From Candidatus Gastranaerophilales bacterium (lineage in GTDB: Bacteria > Cyanobacteriota > Vampirovibrionia > Gastranaerophilales > Gastranaerophilaceae), in NCBI GenBank assembly GCA_944323425.1, contig CALUSL010000011.1:1-59526 (forward strand): 59,526 nucleotides of DNA. The letters run 5' to 3'. Both the position numbers and the translations under genes were made by a program. The notes below the pieces were generated by a model. That model searched no databases and was not told the DNA's origin. It saw only the letters and a list, made by a program, of their open reading frames with translations. Below, piece by piece: positions 44,357-54,166 of this stretch (position 1 is its first letter; every line of letters starts with the position of its first letter).

Positions 44357-47300
44357 GTATTTACACAAACGGCCTTTCCTCTCGAAATGCTTCAATTTCA
44401 TCACTTGTTAATAATGTACTTGCAAACAAACAGAAAAGCGCAGGTTCTCTTGGTGGTGCATCATCACTCGGCACAGGGGGAGAGGGTAATGCTTATTCAA
44501 ATCAGATTAACAGCTCGTACGTAGAATATTTGAACAGTCTTCAGCAGACGATTGACAATTTAAACAGCAGCTCGACATCGATTACAAACAAACTTTCGAC
44601 ACTTTCAACAGTAAAAAGTTCTTACAATCGTACTGTTTCATCGCTCGATGATTTTATAAACAGTGTAAAAAACTCCAGTGCGTCATCTATTCTCGATATT
44701 TTCAACACAAACAGCTCGGCAGTGGACGGAGAACTTATCAGCAGCAATGTTGATTCACAACGTATTGAGTATAGCGTAAAACAGGTCGCTACTGCAACTC
44801 AGGCTATCAGTAGCGCGCTAAAAGGCGTAAGTATTGATGGAGAAACGAAAATAGTTGATCTTTTTGCCGGAAGCTTTGATGGTAAAAGGCTTACATCTAC
44901 ACGTTCTGACCTGACAGGTTCAATGACAATGAGCCGTCTTGGCGTGACTACCGGGACTTTTGAACTCGGCGGGAACCTTATTTCGATTAAAGGTTCCGAC
45001 ACAATCGATGACGTTATTGAAAAACTTCGGGTAAACGGTTACAAAGCGGGTTTTGATGCTTACAACAACTTCTATATTGAATCAGAATCCGGAAATTCTA
45101 TGAAAATCACCAATCAAAACACAAACTTCGGTGAAATCATGGGGCTTACGATGTCCGAAGGCTCTTTTTCCATAAACGGACAGGAATTGTATATAAACAA
45201 AGATACTACTCTCAATAGCTTGCTTTCTACGATAAATTCCGATTCAAAATACGGGGTTGGTGCAATGCTAAAGGACAACAAAATTACTTTTGTTGCAAAC
45301 CGTACAGGAAATGTTCTTATTGAAATCAAAAAAGGTACAAGCAATTTCACCAATGCAATAGGGTTTACGCAGGGCGGAAGCATGAATACTGGCAGCCTGG
45401 TTCTCGGCAATGACGGTACAGCTCAGAAACTTTCCGGTATTACCGCTATAAATGCTGACTCTACCGGCTATACAACAGGTACATTTAAAATCACCACTTC
45501 ATATAACGGCAATGAACAGTCTGCTATCATCACTATAGACGAAGATGACGGAATAAATGACATCATAAATAAAATAAACAACTCGAACATCGGTATTTCC
45601 GCAACAATTGAAAACGGCGTTTTTGAACTTGTTCAAAACAACAAGGGCTCAGGTTATAATATAACTGTTGAGGCAGGAACAAGCGACTTTACCGAATTTG
45701 TCGGATTGACGGAAGGCACGCAATCTACCGGTATTCTTTCTCCCGGACTGGACGGGGATTATTTTACCCACACAACAGGCACAAAGGAGATTACAGATAT
45801 CGATGCGCCGGATGTGGTCACTGCCGGTTCATTTAAAATCAACGGCAAAACTATTCAGCTAAAAGGCGGAAGCATTAGTGATGCGCTTGCCGAAATTAAT
45901 CAGTACAGCGAAGAACTGGGCATTGTTGCTGAATACAAAGACAATCATATTACAATCAGAAACAGGCTTACCGGCTCAACCGCACTTTATATAGAAGGCG
46001 GTACAAGCAACTTCGGTGTTGTAACCGGCTTGACAACAGAAAGTGTATCATCATCGAATTTTGTTGCTGGTGCAGAAGGCTCGGCATCGACTTTAACAGG
46101 TACTGAAATTGTGAGCACAAACACTGAGGTCGGTGTATCTACTATTAAAATCAACGGAATTACCGTAAACATTGCAGAAGGCACACTAGAAAGTGCAATA
46201 AAAAATATAAACGCTGTTTCTGACAAGACTTATGTTGAAGCGTCAATTGATGAGAACGGAAAACTCGTTCTGACAGAAACCCGTCACGGCTCTCTGCCGA
46301 TTTCTGTTCAGGATGTAAACGGAAACTTTGGTCAAATCACCGGTATAATCGGATATCAGGTTGTTGCAGGTGAAGAAGAAAAATACGGCGATACAAAAAC
46401 TATACTGACTACAGCAAACTCTGTTTCATACGGAACTCAGATTATGAACAGTACAGTTGTTGTAAATGGCTTAACAATAGCCGTTGGAACGAATATTTCA
46501 GAAGCTTTGAATGCAATCAACGCTCATTCCTCGGCAACCGGTGTTGAAGCATTTTTGAACGATGAGGGCAGATTCGTACTGCGAAATATCGATAGCGGTA
46601 TAAAAAATATTTCATTCCAGATAACCTCCGGTGATTTAGGCAGGGTCATAGGCGCCGGAACTTACACAACAATAGATGGCACAAACTCGCATGTAGAAAT
46701 TGAATACGCAAGTGTAACAGGCGGGGTAACGGGTCTTGACGACTATTCTCAGGTTTTGAAAGGCTCAACACTCACTATCGGCAGTGTGACAATGGATATG
46801 GGTGAAACAATACTTGATTGTATTAATATAATTAATTCCCATAAAGATGAGACAAAAGTTGAGGCAAAACTTACTTCAACAGGACAGTTCCAACTTGTTG
46901 CCATAGATGATAGCATAGAAAACATTTCTTTTATTATCGGCGGTGAAGGTGACTTTGGCAGGGCAACCGGTCTCGGCAGCTATGTTATTCAGGGCAATGC
47001 TCCTGACGGCACTGAACAGCCTATTACTTCTACCGGGCTTGTAACCCCTACACGACAGATGAGAACATACAGCGTTCAATCTACGGGCGGCACAACCTCT
47101 GACGGTGAAAACATAGGTCAGACCTTCTCGAAGTTGACAGGTACAAACAATGTCACTAACACAACCCAGATACTCGAAAGTATTATAACTATTTATTATA
47201 AAAACGATGCCGGTGTTGATACCTCAAAAACTTATACCCTGAAAGCCGGTACACTCCAGTCCGCAATGGACACAATCAATAACTCGAACTGGTATGTAAA

Positions 47301-50300
47301 AGCACAGATTACCGAAGACGGAAAATTTGAGCTGATAAGCCGTGCGGTCGGTCCGTTTGATATAAAAATAAGCATGGAAAAAGTTGACGGCGTGGCCGGA
47401 GACTTTGGACGTGTAGTCGGTATGGCTACCCAGACGACGTTGGATGGCGACAAATCACAGGAAAGAAAAGATCCCGCAACGATTACCGGCGGAACATCAG
47501 GACTGACCCTGACAGACCAGATTCTCGGCGAAAACTCCATAACTATCTGGATGACACGTGAAAGACCCGGATTTACGGGTGTTGATACAATGACAGGCAC
47601 TGGCGACCTTGCATCTGTAGCGAGAACGATTACTTTCAGAGACTCAAACGGTGATGGAAAAATCACTATAGCCGAGGCAATTGACCAGATTAACGCAGAA
47701 GCTTCGACCACAAAAGTCAAAGCGTCATTGATAAACGGTCAGTTTGTTCTGACTCAGATTGATGACCAGAACGCTGACGACAAATCAAAATACAACACCA
47801 ACGGCGGCGCAAACACTGCCGGTGAAGGTGACACGATTAAGTACACAATTCAGGGCACCGGTGATTTCGAACATATCACGGGTCTGGATGCATACTCTGT
47901 CGCATCTTCTACAGCAAACACCGAAAAAGGCGACGACAACGGATATCACTACCACGCCGTAGTCACATCTACCGTAAAAAATGACGGTGGTACAATAAAA
48001 TCAGGCTCTGTAAATCTTAACGGTACTATGGTAGATGTTTCCGGTTTGACAGTACAGGGTGTTATAGACAAGATAAATAACAGCTATTCGAGTGTTGCTA
48101 CAGCAGGCTGGGATAACGGAAAACTTGTTATAATGCTGAAACGTCAGTCGAATTCTTCTTCGTCAGCTTCTTCGACCGCCGCATCCGTCACAGCTACGGG
48201 TGATGCAGCAAGGGTTCTCGGTCTTGCCGGTTATTCTATATCCTCTGGTGATGTAACAGCAGGTGTTTACAAAAACCATTGGAAATATTCCTATGACGTA
48301 TGGTCACAAAAAACTGACGACTGGGATTTGTCTAAAGACTATGCGGGTTCTGACAACTACTCCTCGAATACAAGTGTTCAGTATGGTACAACCTATGAAT
48401 ACAGATGGAGAGACGAAATCTGGACAGACAGAACATGGGGTCCGAGCACCACGAACTCTACCTTCTCGGGGGATAAATACCGCAACCAGTCCTACACCTC
48501 ATCTGTTGAAACTAACAAAACCACTCATACGACAGGTACAAGTTACGGTACGTCGGTAAGTACGATTACGACCGGATCGACCAGAACTGTCACAACTACT
48601 ACAACACTTGAGAAAAAAGAATTGATTTATCAGGATGGTGTATTAACTAATAGTGCTAATGATTGGGCATCTGCTGAATCTATAATTGCTGGTAGAGATT
48701 ATTCTCACATGGTCGTTTCTACACCTTCTGGATATACACTTACGGGATATAGTTATTCTCGTAATGAAATCTTGAATGGTACTGCATACACGTTTAATAT
48801 TTATGCGAATTTTACAAGCACAAGTACAATTACGACCCAGATAGGTACGACAAAAACCACCTACACGACCCTCACCACCTCCACAACATACCAGACGTCT
48901 GTGGAAACGAACTTCACGACATGGTATTCTGGCTCGTATCAGGAACGTACGCAGGATTCTGCATGGTCTACCAGAGATACCGGCTATGGAAATACTATCT
49001 CTGATCCCTCTGACAGGGTCAGAAACCAGAGCGTCTACTCGCGTACTTGGTATTACGAAACCTACTGGACAAAAGACTACTCCACCTCCTATGATACAAA
49101 TGTTCAGGAAGGATACTACAATGCGCCAGGATTCAAATATTCTGTCGGTCTGACCTACAGAAACGTATCCTCGACCCACGTAGTCGACCAGTACACGAAC
49201 GGAAAAATTGAAGCTTCTACAGCATATGATTCCTCTACTTTCAACACCCACTTTGCAGGTCAGCAGGGAGGTACGATAACGATTAATTCTTCTTACTTCG
49301 GAAATATTGCTTCGTTCTCTTATTCCTCAACTACCTCCATAAACTCTATTCTCCAGTCATTGCGTAATTCAACCGGTATTGAATCAGTAAGCTCGGACGG
49401 TACGACTATTGTTACGGACGGATATTACGGAAGAGTCACAATCTCCGACACAGGTAACGCCGCAAAACTCCTCGGTATTGCGACCTCCGGTACAAATGGC
49501 TCCGCCAATAGAACGAACAAGTCGGACGATGACTGGAACGGTATTACGAAAAAAACAGATACTCTTACCGGTTCACGCACTGACCTGTATAATGACTTTT
49601 CGTTCGCTCTTCAGGAAGGCGGCTCCTTTGACCTGTATCTTGGCAACAGACTTCTGAAAACTATTACATACTCTGCCGGTTCAACGATTGAATACATACT
49701 GAGCCAGATGCAGGGCACATACGTATATGATACGGGCAAATATATCACTGACCCGTTCTCTGACAAATTATATGATGAAGAAGAATATGACCTTTATGGC
49801 ACTGCATACACTGATTCGTCCGGCAGAATCTACTATACGGCTTCCTATTCCGCAAAACTCGACTCTGAGGGCAGAATCGTCATAACCTCCGATGTCTACA
49901 ATTCTGCACAATCCGAAACCATTTCTGTTAAGAATGATACCGGAAACTTCACGCATCTCGCTGGTTTGACCTCAAACGGTCACAATTATGCAGAAAACAA
50001 TACCCCTGTCATAGAATCTTACGGTTATGACCGTCTGACAGGTTCTGTTAAAAACCTTACAAAAGGTCACCTGCTCGGCAATCTCACAGCAGAAACCTTC
50101 CGGATATCAGGTGGCAACGGTACTTTCAATGTCTCGATTTCTTCGACAGACACTATTCAGGATATTATAAACAAAGTCTACTCACAGACCAACGGCGCAT
50201 ACAAAGCTGATCTTGATGAGGAAGGCCGCTTCTATATTGAGTCTACTATCCAGACTCCGACTGATACTCAGGTTACCAGCACAGATTTGACAAGACGTCT

Positions 50301-53300
50301 CGGGCTTGTCGCTGTTGACCAGTCTACCGGTCCGTCGTCACAGACAGAAACAGGTGATCAGGGTTACTTTATATTTGAAACCGATGGCGGCGGGGTTTTC
50401 GGTATGAAGCCTAATTCTATATTCACCGGTCTCAAAGATGGTCAGCTGACCTTCACCCTCCACGCCAGAGAATCAACGGGTGAAACAGGTAGTATTACCT
50501 ATCGTCCGGATATTACTTACACAATAGATATCGTCTACAACGATACTGTTTCATCAGTTCTGAACAAAATGAAACAGGCTATACTCGCGGGCGAAGATGA
50601 CATCTGGGAACACGATGACGTTATAGACGAAAACCGTGCTGACAGAATAGATTTCCATGTAAATTATGACGAAGAAAAGAATCTCGGTAAAATCTATCTC
50701 CAGATTATCGGTAACTACGCATCAGCAATTACTTTCGACAGTGATACATCAGGCTTTGTTGAAATGGCAGGGCTCTCAAAAGATGTTACGGTCTATGACC
50801 CCAACTACACTTCAGAATCAAAAGGCGCCGGAAAATCACAGCTCACCGGTTCTGTCTCAAATCTCACCGCAAACCATATATTCGGTTCAATGACCGCAGG
50901 CTCAATGACAATCACTGCAGGTTCGACGACAAAAACCATAGACGTACTCTCCACGGACAGAATTCAGGATGTCATTGACAAAATTAATGAAGGCGGTATT
51001 TTTGAGGCCGGTCTCGATGCAATGAACAGGTTCTATATAAAAACTGTCGGTCAGAATGCTGCTGATATCACTGTTTCCGGAACAACTGATTTCTACAGTC
51101 TGGTTGGTTTGAAAGGCAAAACATGGACTTACAACACAACGACCGAGCTCGGTTCGCTCGGATATTCCAAAATAACAGGCTCTGTCTACGGACTCACTAC
51201 TGACAGAACTTTCAACAACATGACATCAGGTTCTTTCTCTATAAATGCTGACGGTCACAGGACTTTGAATGTCAGTGTTGAACAGGGTGTCACATCGGTC
51301 GGTGATGTTATTGATTTTATAAACAACAGTGCGGACAGTGATTTTACGGCATCGCTTGACAATTCCGGACGAATCGTTATTTCCACAAAAATTGACAACG
51401 GTGCAACGATTTATGTTAATGACGGAACGACAAACTATGCAAAAATACTCGGATTGACAGCAGGTACTCTCGGAGGAAATGCTGTCGGTGTCAATGGCTC
51501 CAGTGACAGGTATTCTGCTCTCACCGGTTCAACAACCGGACTCGATAACTCCATGAGATTCTCTGCAGGTGATTTTGTCATATCTGTCACAAACCCTGAC
51601 GGTCAAAAAGTGTCGCAGAAATTTACGCTCACCGGTAACGAAACACTCGCTGATATCTCAAGCATGATTTCGAATTCATCCCTCGGTGTGTCTGCTGTTC
51701 TCGACTCTTCGACGAACAGTCTGACCCTGCGTTCAAAAACTGCCGGAAATTATATTATAGAGGTGACTGACGGTACATCTGATTTTGCTGAAACTGTCGG
51801 ATTCACAAGAAACGGCTCTCAGGCAAATCCGTCGCAAATCGGTTCTCTGTCTACGTTGACTTCGACTTCTACGGTATACAGTGTTCAGACACTCGGATTT
51901 AGTGCCGGTGATTTCTACATAAATCTTGTCAACACGGACGGGTCGATATCTGACTCATTGCGTATTGAAATTTCTCAGTATGATACTATAGATTCTATTA
52001 TCAGCAAGATTAATAATTCCGGATTCGGTATTGCTGCAACTATAAATGCTGACGGCAGAATGGTTCTAACCCGCACGGAAACAACCACAGCAGGCGGAAT
52101 CTCTGTTACAAAAGGTACAAGTGATTTTACGAACAAAATCGGTTTTACCTCAGGCGGTAATCTCAGTTCGGGTGCGAAAATTGAAAATGGTGTTGATGCG
52201 GAAAGAACTGTTGTTACCAGCAATGAAATTGCGGTTGCTAATCCGACGGTTTCGCTCTCGACCATCGGTATAACTGCCGGAAACTTCAAAATTAACGGTG
52301 CTAATATTAACGTTACTGAAAATGACTCTATTGCTACGCTTCTCGGCAAAATTAACGCTGCTTTCTCTTCAACTGATACGAACGGCGTTTATGCAGAGTT
52401 TATCAACAACAGGCTGGTTCTGACCTCTAATTCTGCTTCGGGTGATGCTCGTATAAATATTGAGGCAGGTACAACGAATTTAACTGATATGATAGGGTTG
52501 ACGTCAGGTTCGTCTATTGTTGCGGATTCTCAGACTCTCGGTGACAATGCTATATTCACTCTGAACGGTCAGGAATTCGAAACACAGTCAAATGTTATCT
52601 CTCTCGACAAACACGGAAATCTTGTTGATACTGACAGTTCGGCTGAAGCTATCAGGCTCACTCTGAAGGCAACGGGTAACGGTACTATTGATATCGGTAA
52701 AAACGCTGTTACCAACGCATTCAACAGGCTTAATACATTTGTAAAACGATTTAACGAAGCAATGGGACTCTCTCAGAACAAGGTGTTTGAGGGTGATGCG
52801 GCGTTCGAATCACTGATTGTGAACATTAAAAAAGCCCTTACTGACAATGTCGGAACTTACAGACAGATTCAGCGCCAGATGTCTGACATAGGTATAAATG
52901 TAGCTATTTCGGGCGGTGTTTCATCTTCTGACGGCAGAGTCACTATCTCGCTCAACAAAGACAAGTTTATAAATGCCTTCATGAATGACCCTGACAAGGT
53001 TAAAGGTATTTTAATCGGAAACGACAAAAAGCCTATAAACACTGCCGAAGCAGGTACGTTTACGAGACTCAGAGAAACTCTCGATGATTCGCTGCAAACA
53101 AACGGATACTTTGCATCAACAACAAGACTGCTTGAATCTACGAACAAGTCTATTATGAATGAGATTGCAATGAATACCAGCGAACTCAACAACGTCAGAG
53201 CAACAATGTCATTTGAACAAAATTCCCTTGCCTCAAATCAGGCCGAGCTTGCCGATTTCCTTGCCCAGCTCGAAGAACAGTATGATGCTGTAAACAAAAT

Positions 53301-53385
53301 GATTGACAAGTTGAAATATCAGTACAATCAGTCTCTCACAAGACTCGTACTCAATCCGACAGGAAGTTCTCTGATGAGTTCATAG
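44347..53385 (+). CDS. Giant FliD-like protein (3,012 aa) with about 19 hook_IN-type repeats
   Basis: Divergent paralogue of the 3,980-residue protein. The N-termini match (IYTNGLSSRNASISSLVNNVL; RIEYSVKQVATATQAIS), as do long internal blocks (VANRTGNVLIEI; GDFGRVVGMA) and the FliD_C-like end (QMSDIGINVAIS, AFMNDPDKVKGILIG, KLKYQYNQSLTRLVLNP). About 19 hook_IN-type units can be counted. An EF-hand loop lies at residues 1099-1110. Residues ~1307-1620 are a different, Tyr/Trp/Thr/Ser-rich block found only here (for example YEYRWRDEIWTDRTWG and TWYYETYWTKDYSTSYD). No Sec signal. The ATG follows GAGAGGAG. It is shorter than its partner mainly through fewer central repeats. Surface fibre, cap or adhesin role inferred. 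Confidence 0.85.
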   Translation: MDISIYTNGLSSRNASISSLVNNVLANKQKSAGSLGGASSLGTGGEGNAYSNQINSSYVEYLNSLQQTIDNLNSSSTSITNKLSTLSTVKSSYNRTVSSLDDFINSVKNSSASSILDIFNTNSSAVDGELISSNVDSQRIEYSVKQVATATQAISSALKGVSIDGETKIVDLFAGSFDGKRLTSTRSDLTGSMTMSRLGVTTGTFELGGNLISIKGSDTIDDVIEKLRVNGYKAGFDAYNNFYIESESGNSMKITNQNTNFGEIMGLTMSEGSFSINGQELYINKDTTLNSLLSTINSDSKYGVGAMLKDNKITFVANRTGNVLIEIKKGTSNFTNAIGFTQGGSMNTGSLVLGNDGTAQKLSGITAINADSTGYTTGTFKITTSYNGNEQSAIITIDEDDGINDIINKINNSNIGISATIENGVFELVQNNKGSGYNITVEAGTSDFTEFVGLTEGTQSTGILSPGLDGDYFTHTTGTKEITDIDAPDVVTAGSFKINGKTIQLKGGSISDALAEINQYSEELGIVAEYKDNHITIRNRLTGSTALYIEGGTSNFGVVTGLTTESVSSSNFVAGAEGSASTLTGTEIVSTNTEVGVSTIKINGITVNIAEGTLESAIKNINAVSDKTYVEASIDENGKLVLTETRHGSLPISVQDVNGNFGQITGIIGYQVVAGEEEKYGDTKTILTTANSVSYGTQIMNSTVVVNGLTIAVGTNISEALNAINAHSSATGVEAFLNDEGRFVLRNIDSGIKNISFQITSGDLGRVIGAGTYTTIDGTNSHVEIEYASVTGGVTGLDDYSQVLKGSTLTIGSVTMDMGETILDCINIINSHKDETKVEAKLTSTGQFQLVAIDDSIENISFIIGGEGDFGRATGLGSYVIQGNAPDGTEQPITSTGLVTPTRQMRTYSVQSTGGTTSDGENIGQTFSKLTGTNNVTNTTQILESIITIYYKNDAGVDTSKTYTLKAGTLQSAMDTINNSNWYVKAQITEDGKFELISRAVGPFDIKISMEKVDGVAGDFGRVVGMATQTTLDGDKSQERKDPATITGGTSGLTLTDQILGENSITIWMTRERPGFTGVDTMTGTGDLASVARTITFRDSNGDGKITIAEAIDQINAEASTTKVKASLINGQFVLTQIDDQNADDKSKYNTNGGANTAGEGDTIKYTIQGTGDFEHITGLDAYSVASSTANTEKGDDNGYHYHAVVTSTVKNDGGTIKSGSVNLNGTMVDVSGLTVQGVIDKINNSYSSVATAGWDNGKLVIMLKRQSNSSSSASSTAASVTATGDAARVLGLAGYSISSGDVTAGVYKNHWKYSYDVWSQKTDDWDLSKDYAGSDNYSSNTSVQYGTTYEYRWRDEIWTDRTWGPSTTNSTFSGDKYRNQSYTSSVETNKTTHTTGTSYGTSVSTITTGSTRTVTTTTTLEKKELIYQDGVLTNSANDWASAESIIAGRDYSHMVVSTPSGYTLTGYSYSRNEILNGTAYTFNIYANFTSTSTITTQIGTTKTTYTTLTTSTTYQTSVETNFTTWYSGSYQERTQDSAWSTRDTGYGNTISDPSDRVRNQSVYSRTWYYETYWTKDYSTSYDTNVQEGYYNAPGFKYSVGLTYRNVSSTHVVDQYTNGKIEASTAYDSSTFNTHFAGQQGGTITINSSYFGNIASFSYSSTTSINSILQSLRNSTGIESVSSDGTTIVTDGYYGRVTISDTGNAAKLLGIATSGTNGSANRTNKSDDDWNGITKKTDTLTGSRTDLYNDFSFALQEGGSFDLYLGNRLLKTITYSAGSTIEYILSQMQGTYVYDTGKYITDPFSDKLYDEEEYDLYGTAYTDSSGRIYYTASYSAKLDSEGRIVITSDVYNSAQSETISVKNDTGNFTHLAGLTSNGHNYAENNTPVIESYGYDRLTGSVKNLTKGHLLGNLTAETFRISGGNGTFNVSISSTDTIQDIINKVYSQTNGAYKADLDEEGRFYIESTIQTPTDTQVTSTDLTRRLGLVAVDQSTGPSSQTETGDQGYFIFETDGGGVFGMKPNSIFTGLKDGQLTFTLHARESTGETGSITYRPDITYTIDIVYNDTVSSVLNKMKQAILAGEDDIWEHDDVIDENRADRIDFHVNYDEEKNLGKIYLQIIGNYASAITFDSDTSGFVEMAGLSKDVTVYDPNYTSESKGAGKSQLTGSVSNLTANHIFGSMTAGSMTITAGSTTKTIDVLSTDRIQDVIDKINEGGIFEAGLDAMNRFYIKTVGQNAADITVSGTTDFYSLVGLKGKTWTYNTTTELGSLGYSKITGSVYGLTTDRTFNNMTSGSFSINADGHRTLNVSVEQGVTSVGDVIDFINNSADSDFTASLDNSGRIVISTKIDNGATIYVNDGTTNYAKILGLTAGTLGGNAVGVNGSSDRYSALTGSTTGLDNSMRFSAGDFVISVTNPDGQKVSQKFTLTGNETLADISSMISNSSLGVSAVLDSSTNSLTLRSKTAGNYIIEVTDGTSDFAETVGFTRNGSQANPSQIGSLSTLTSTSTVYSVQTLGFSAGDFYINLVNTDGSISDSLRIEISQYDTIDSIISKINNSGFGIAATINADGRMVLTRTETTTAGGISVTKGTSDFTNKIGFTSGGNLSSGAKIENGVDAERTVVTSNEIAVANPTVSLSTIGITAGNFKINGANINVTENDSIATLLGKINAAFSSTDTNGVYAEFINNRLVLTSNSASGDARINIEAGTTNLTDMIGLTSGSSIVADSQTLGDNAIFTLNGQEFETQSNVISLDKHGNLVDTDSSAEAIRLTLKATGNGTIDIGKNAVTNAFNRLNTFVKRFNEAMGLSQNKVFEGDAAFESLIVNIKKALTDNVGTYRQIQRQMSDIGINVAISGGVSSSDGRVTISLNKDKFINAFMNDPDKVKGILIGNDKKPINTAEAGTFTRLRETLDDSLQTNGYFASTTRLLESTNKSIMNEIAMNTSELNNVRATMSFEQNSLASNQAELADFLAQLEEQYDAVNKMIDKLKYQYNQSLTRLVLNPTGSSLMSS

Positions 53386-53455
53386 TTCATTCTTTTCATG
53401 TCTGCCGAATACCATTGAAACGCAAGGCGGAGAATGAAATATAATTTTATGTCTT

Positions 53456-54163
53456 TTATTTCTCTTTATTTTTTATAGCATCAAGAATGCTGTCATCTTT
53501 GAACATAATCTTCAATTCAACACGTCTGCTTTTTGCAAAATCTTCTTTTCCATTTACAAGAACAGGCTCGGACTGACCTTTGCCTTGAACTGACAGAAGT
53601 TTGAACATTTCTTTCTGATGCTGCGCTTTTCCTTCATAGTCAGAGAATATTATGTATTGGGCTACAGAAGAAGCACGCTTCAAACTTAAGTCCATATTTT
53701 TATAGTATTTCATCTCAGGTGTGCGCGCGTCAGCGAATGCCTGAGAGTCTGTATGACCTTCTATAATAATCTGTGATATATTTTTTCTTACCTCAGGATC
53801 TTTCATAATTGTATTAAAATATATAGGTACAAATTTCCCGAGATATTGTTTTCCGCGGTCAGAAAGTTCGTAACTGTTCAGCTCAAAAAGTTCAAGGTCT
53901 GAAATTTTTATTCTTCCTGAAAATTTATCAACGTCTGCTTGAATATTATTCTTTTTCAATTCCTGTACAAGTTTTTCACTGAATTCATACTGCGTTTTTT
54001 GTTCTTCGACTTTATTCTGAGTAAAACCTGTAATCGCGAATACAAAAAGAATAATAAATATTACAGCAAGTCCGAGAAGAAGGTCGCTCATTGTGACCCA
54101 GAAAACATTTTCATCGCCGTCATTTTGACCGGCACTTCTATTTCCGTATTTGATATATTTCAT
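53456..54163 (-). CDS. MotB/ZorB/OmpA-type motor subunit
   Basis: A 235-residue protein. It has a single N-terminal membrane helix that starts with the proton-path Asp (D27 in FWVTMSDLLLGLAVIFIILF), as MotB has D32 in its helix. A short coiled coil (~50-70) and a C-terminal OmpA/MotB peptidoglycan-binding domain follow (IIIEGHTDSQA, then LSLKRASSVAQYII, and SRRVELKI at the end). It starts three bases after the stop of the MotA-like gene, so the two form one operon. Likely the stator half anchored to the cell wall. Whether it serves a flagellum, a Zorya-like system or another machine is open. Confidence 0.85.
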   Translation of the reverse strand: MKYIKYGNRSAGQNDGDENVFWVTMSDLLLGLAVIFIILFVFAITGFTQNKVEEQKTQYEFSEKLVQELKKNNIQADVDKFSGRIKISDLELFELNSYELSDRGKQYLGKFVPIYFNTIMKDPEVRKNISQIIIEGHTDSQAFADARTPEMKYYKNMDLSLKRASSVAQYIIFSDYEGKAQHQKEMFKLLSVQGKGQSEPVLVNGKEDFAKSRRVELKIMFKDDSILDAIKNKEK

Positions 54164-54166
54164 GTT

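Noticed and set aside
44799-52349. Minus-strand ORFs of up to 202 codons inside the 3,012-residue giant gene
   Set aside because: Same reason as above: shadows of the coding strand, hydrophobic Ser/Val-rich sequence without family features.
31958-53385. A CRISPR array or diversity-generating retroelement within the repeats
   Set aside because: The repeats are protein-coding, divergent and about 200-400 bases long. There are no identical short repeats with spacers, no cas genes and no reverse transcriptase.
53386-53455. A terminator after the 3,012-residue giant gene
   Set aside because: Short complementary words (TCTGCC/GGCGGA, TTCATTCT/AGAATGAA) exist, but the stem is broken and no T-run follows.
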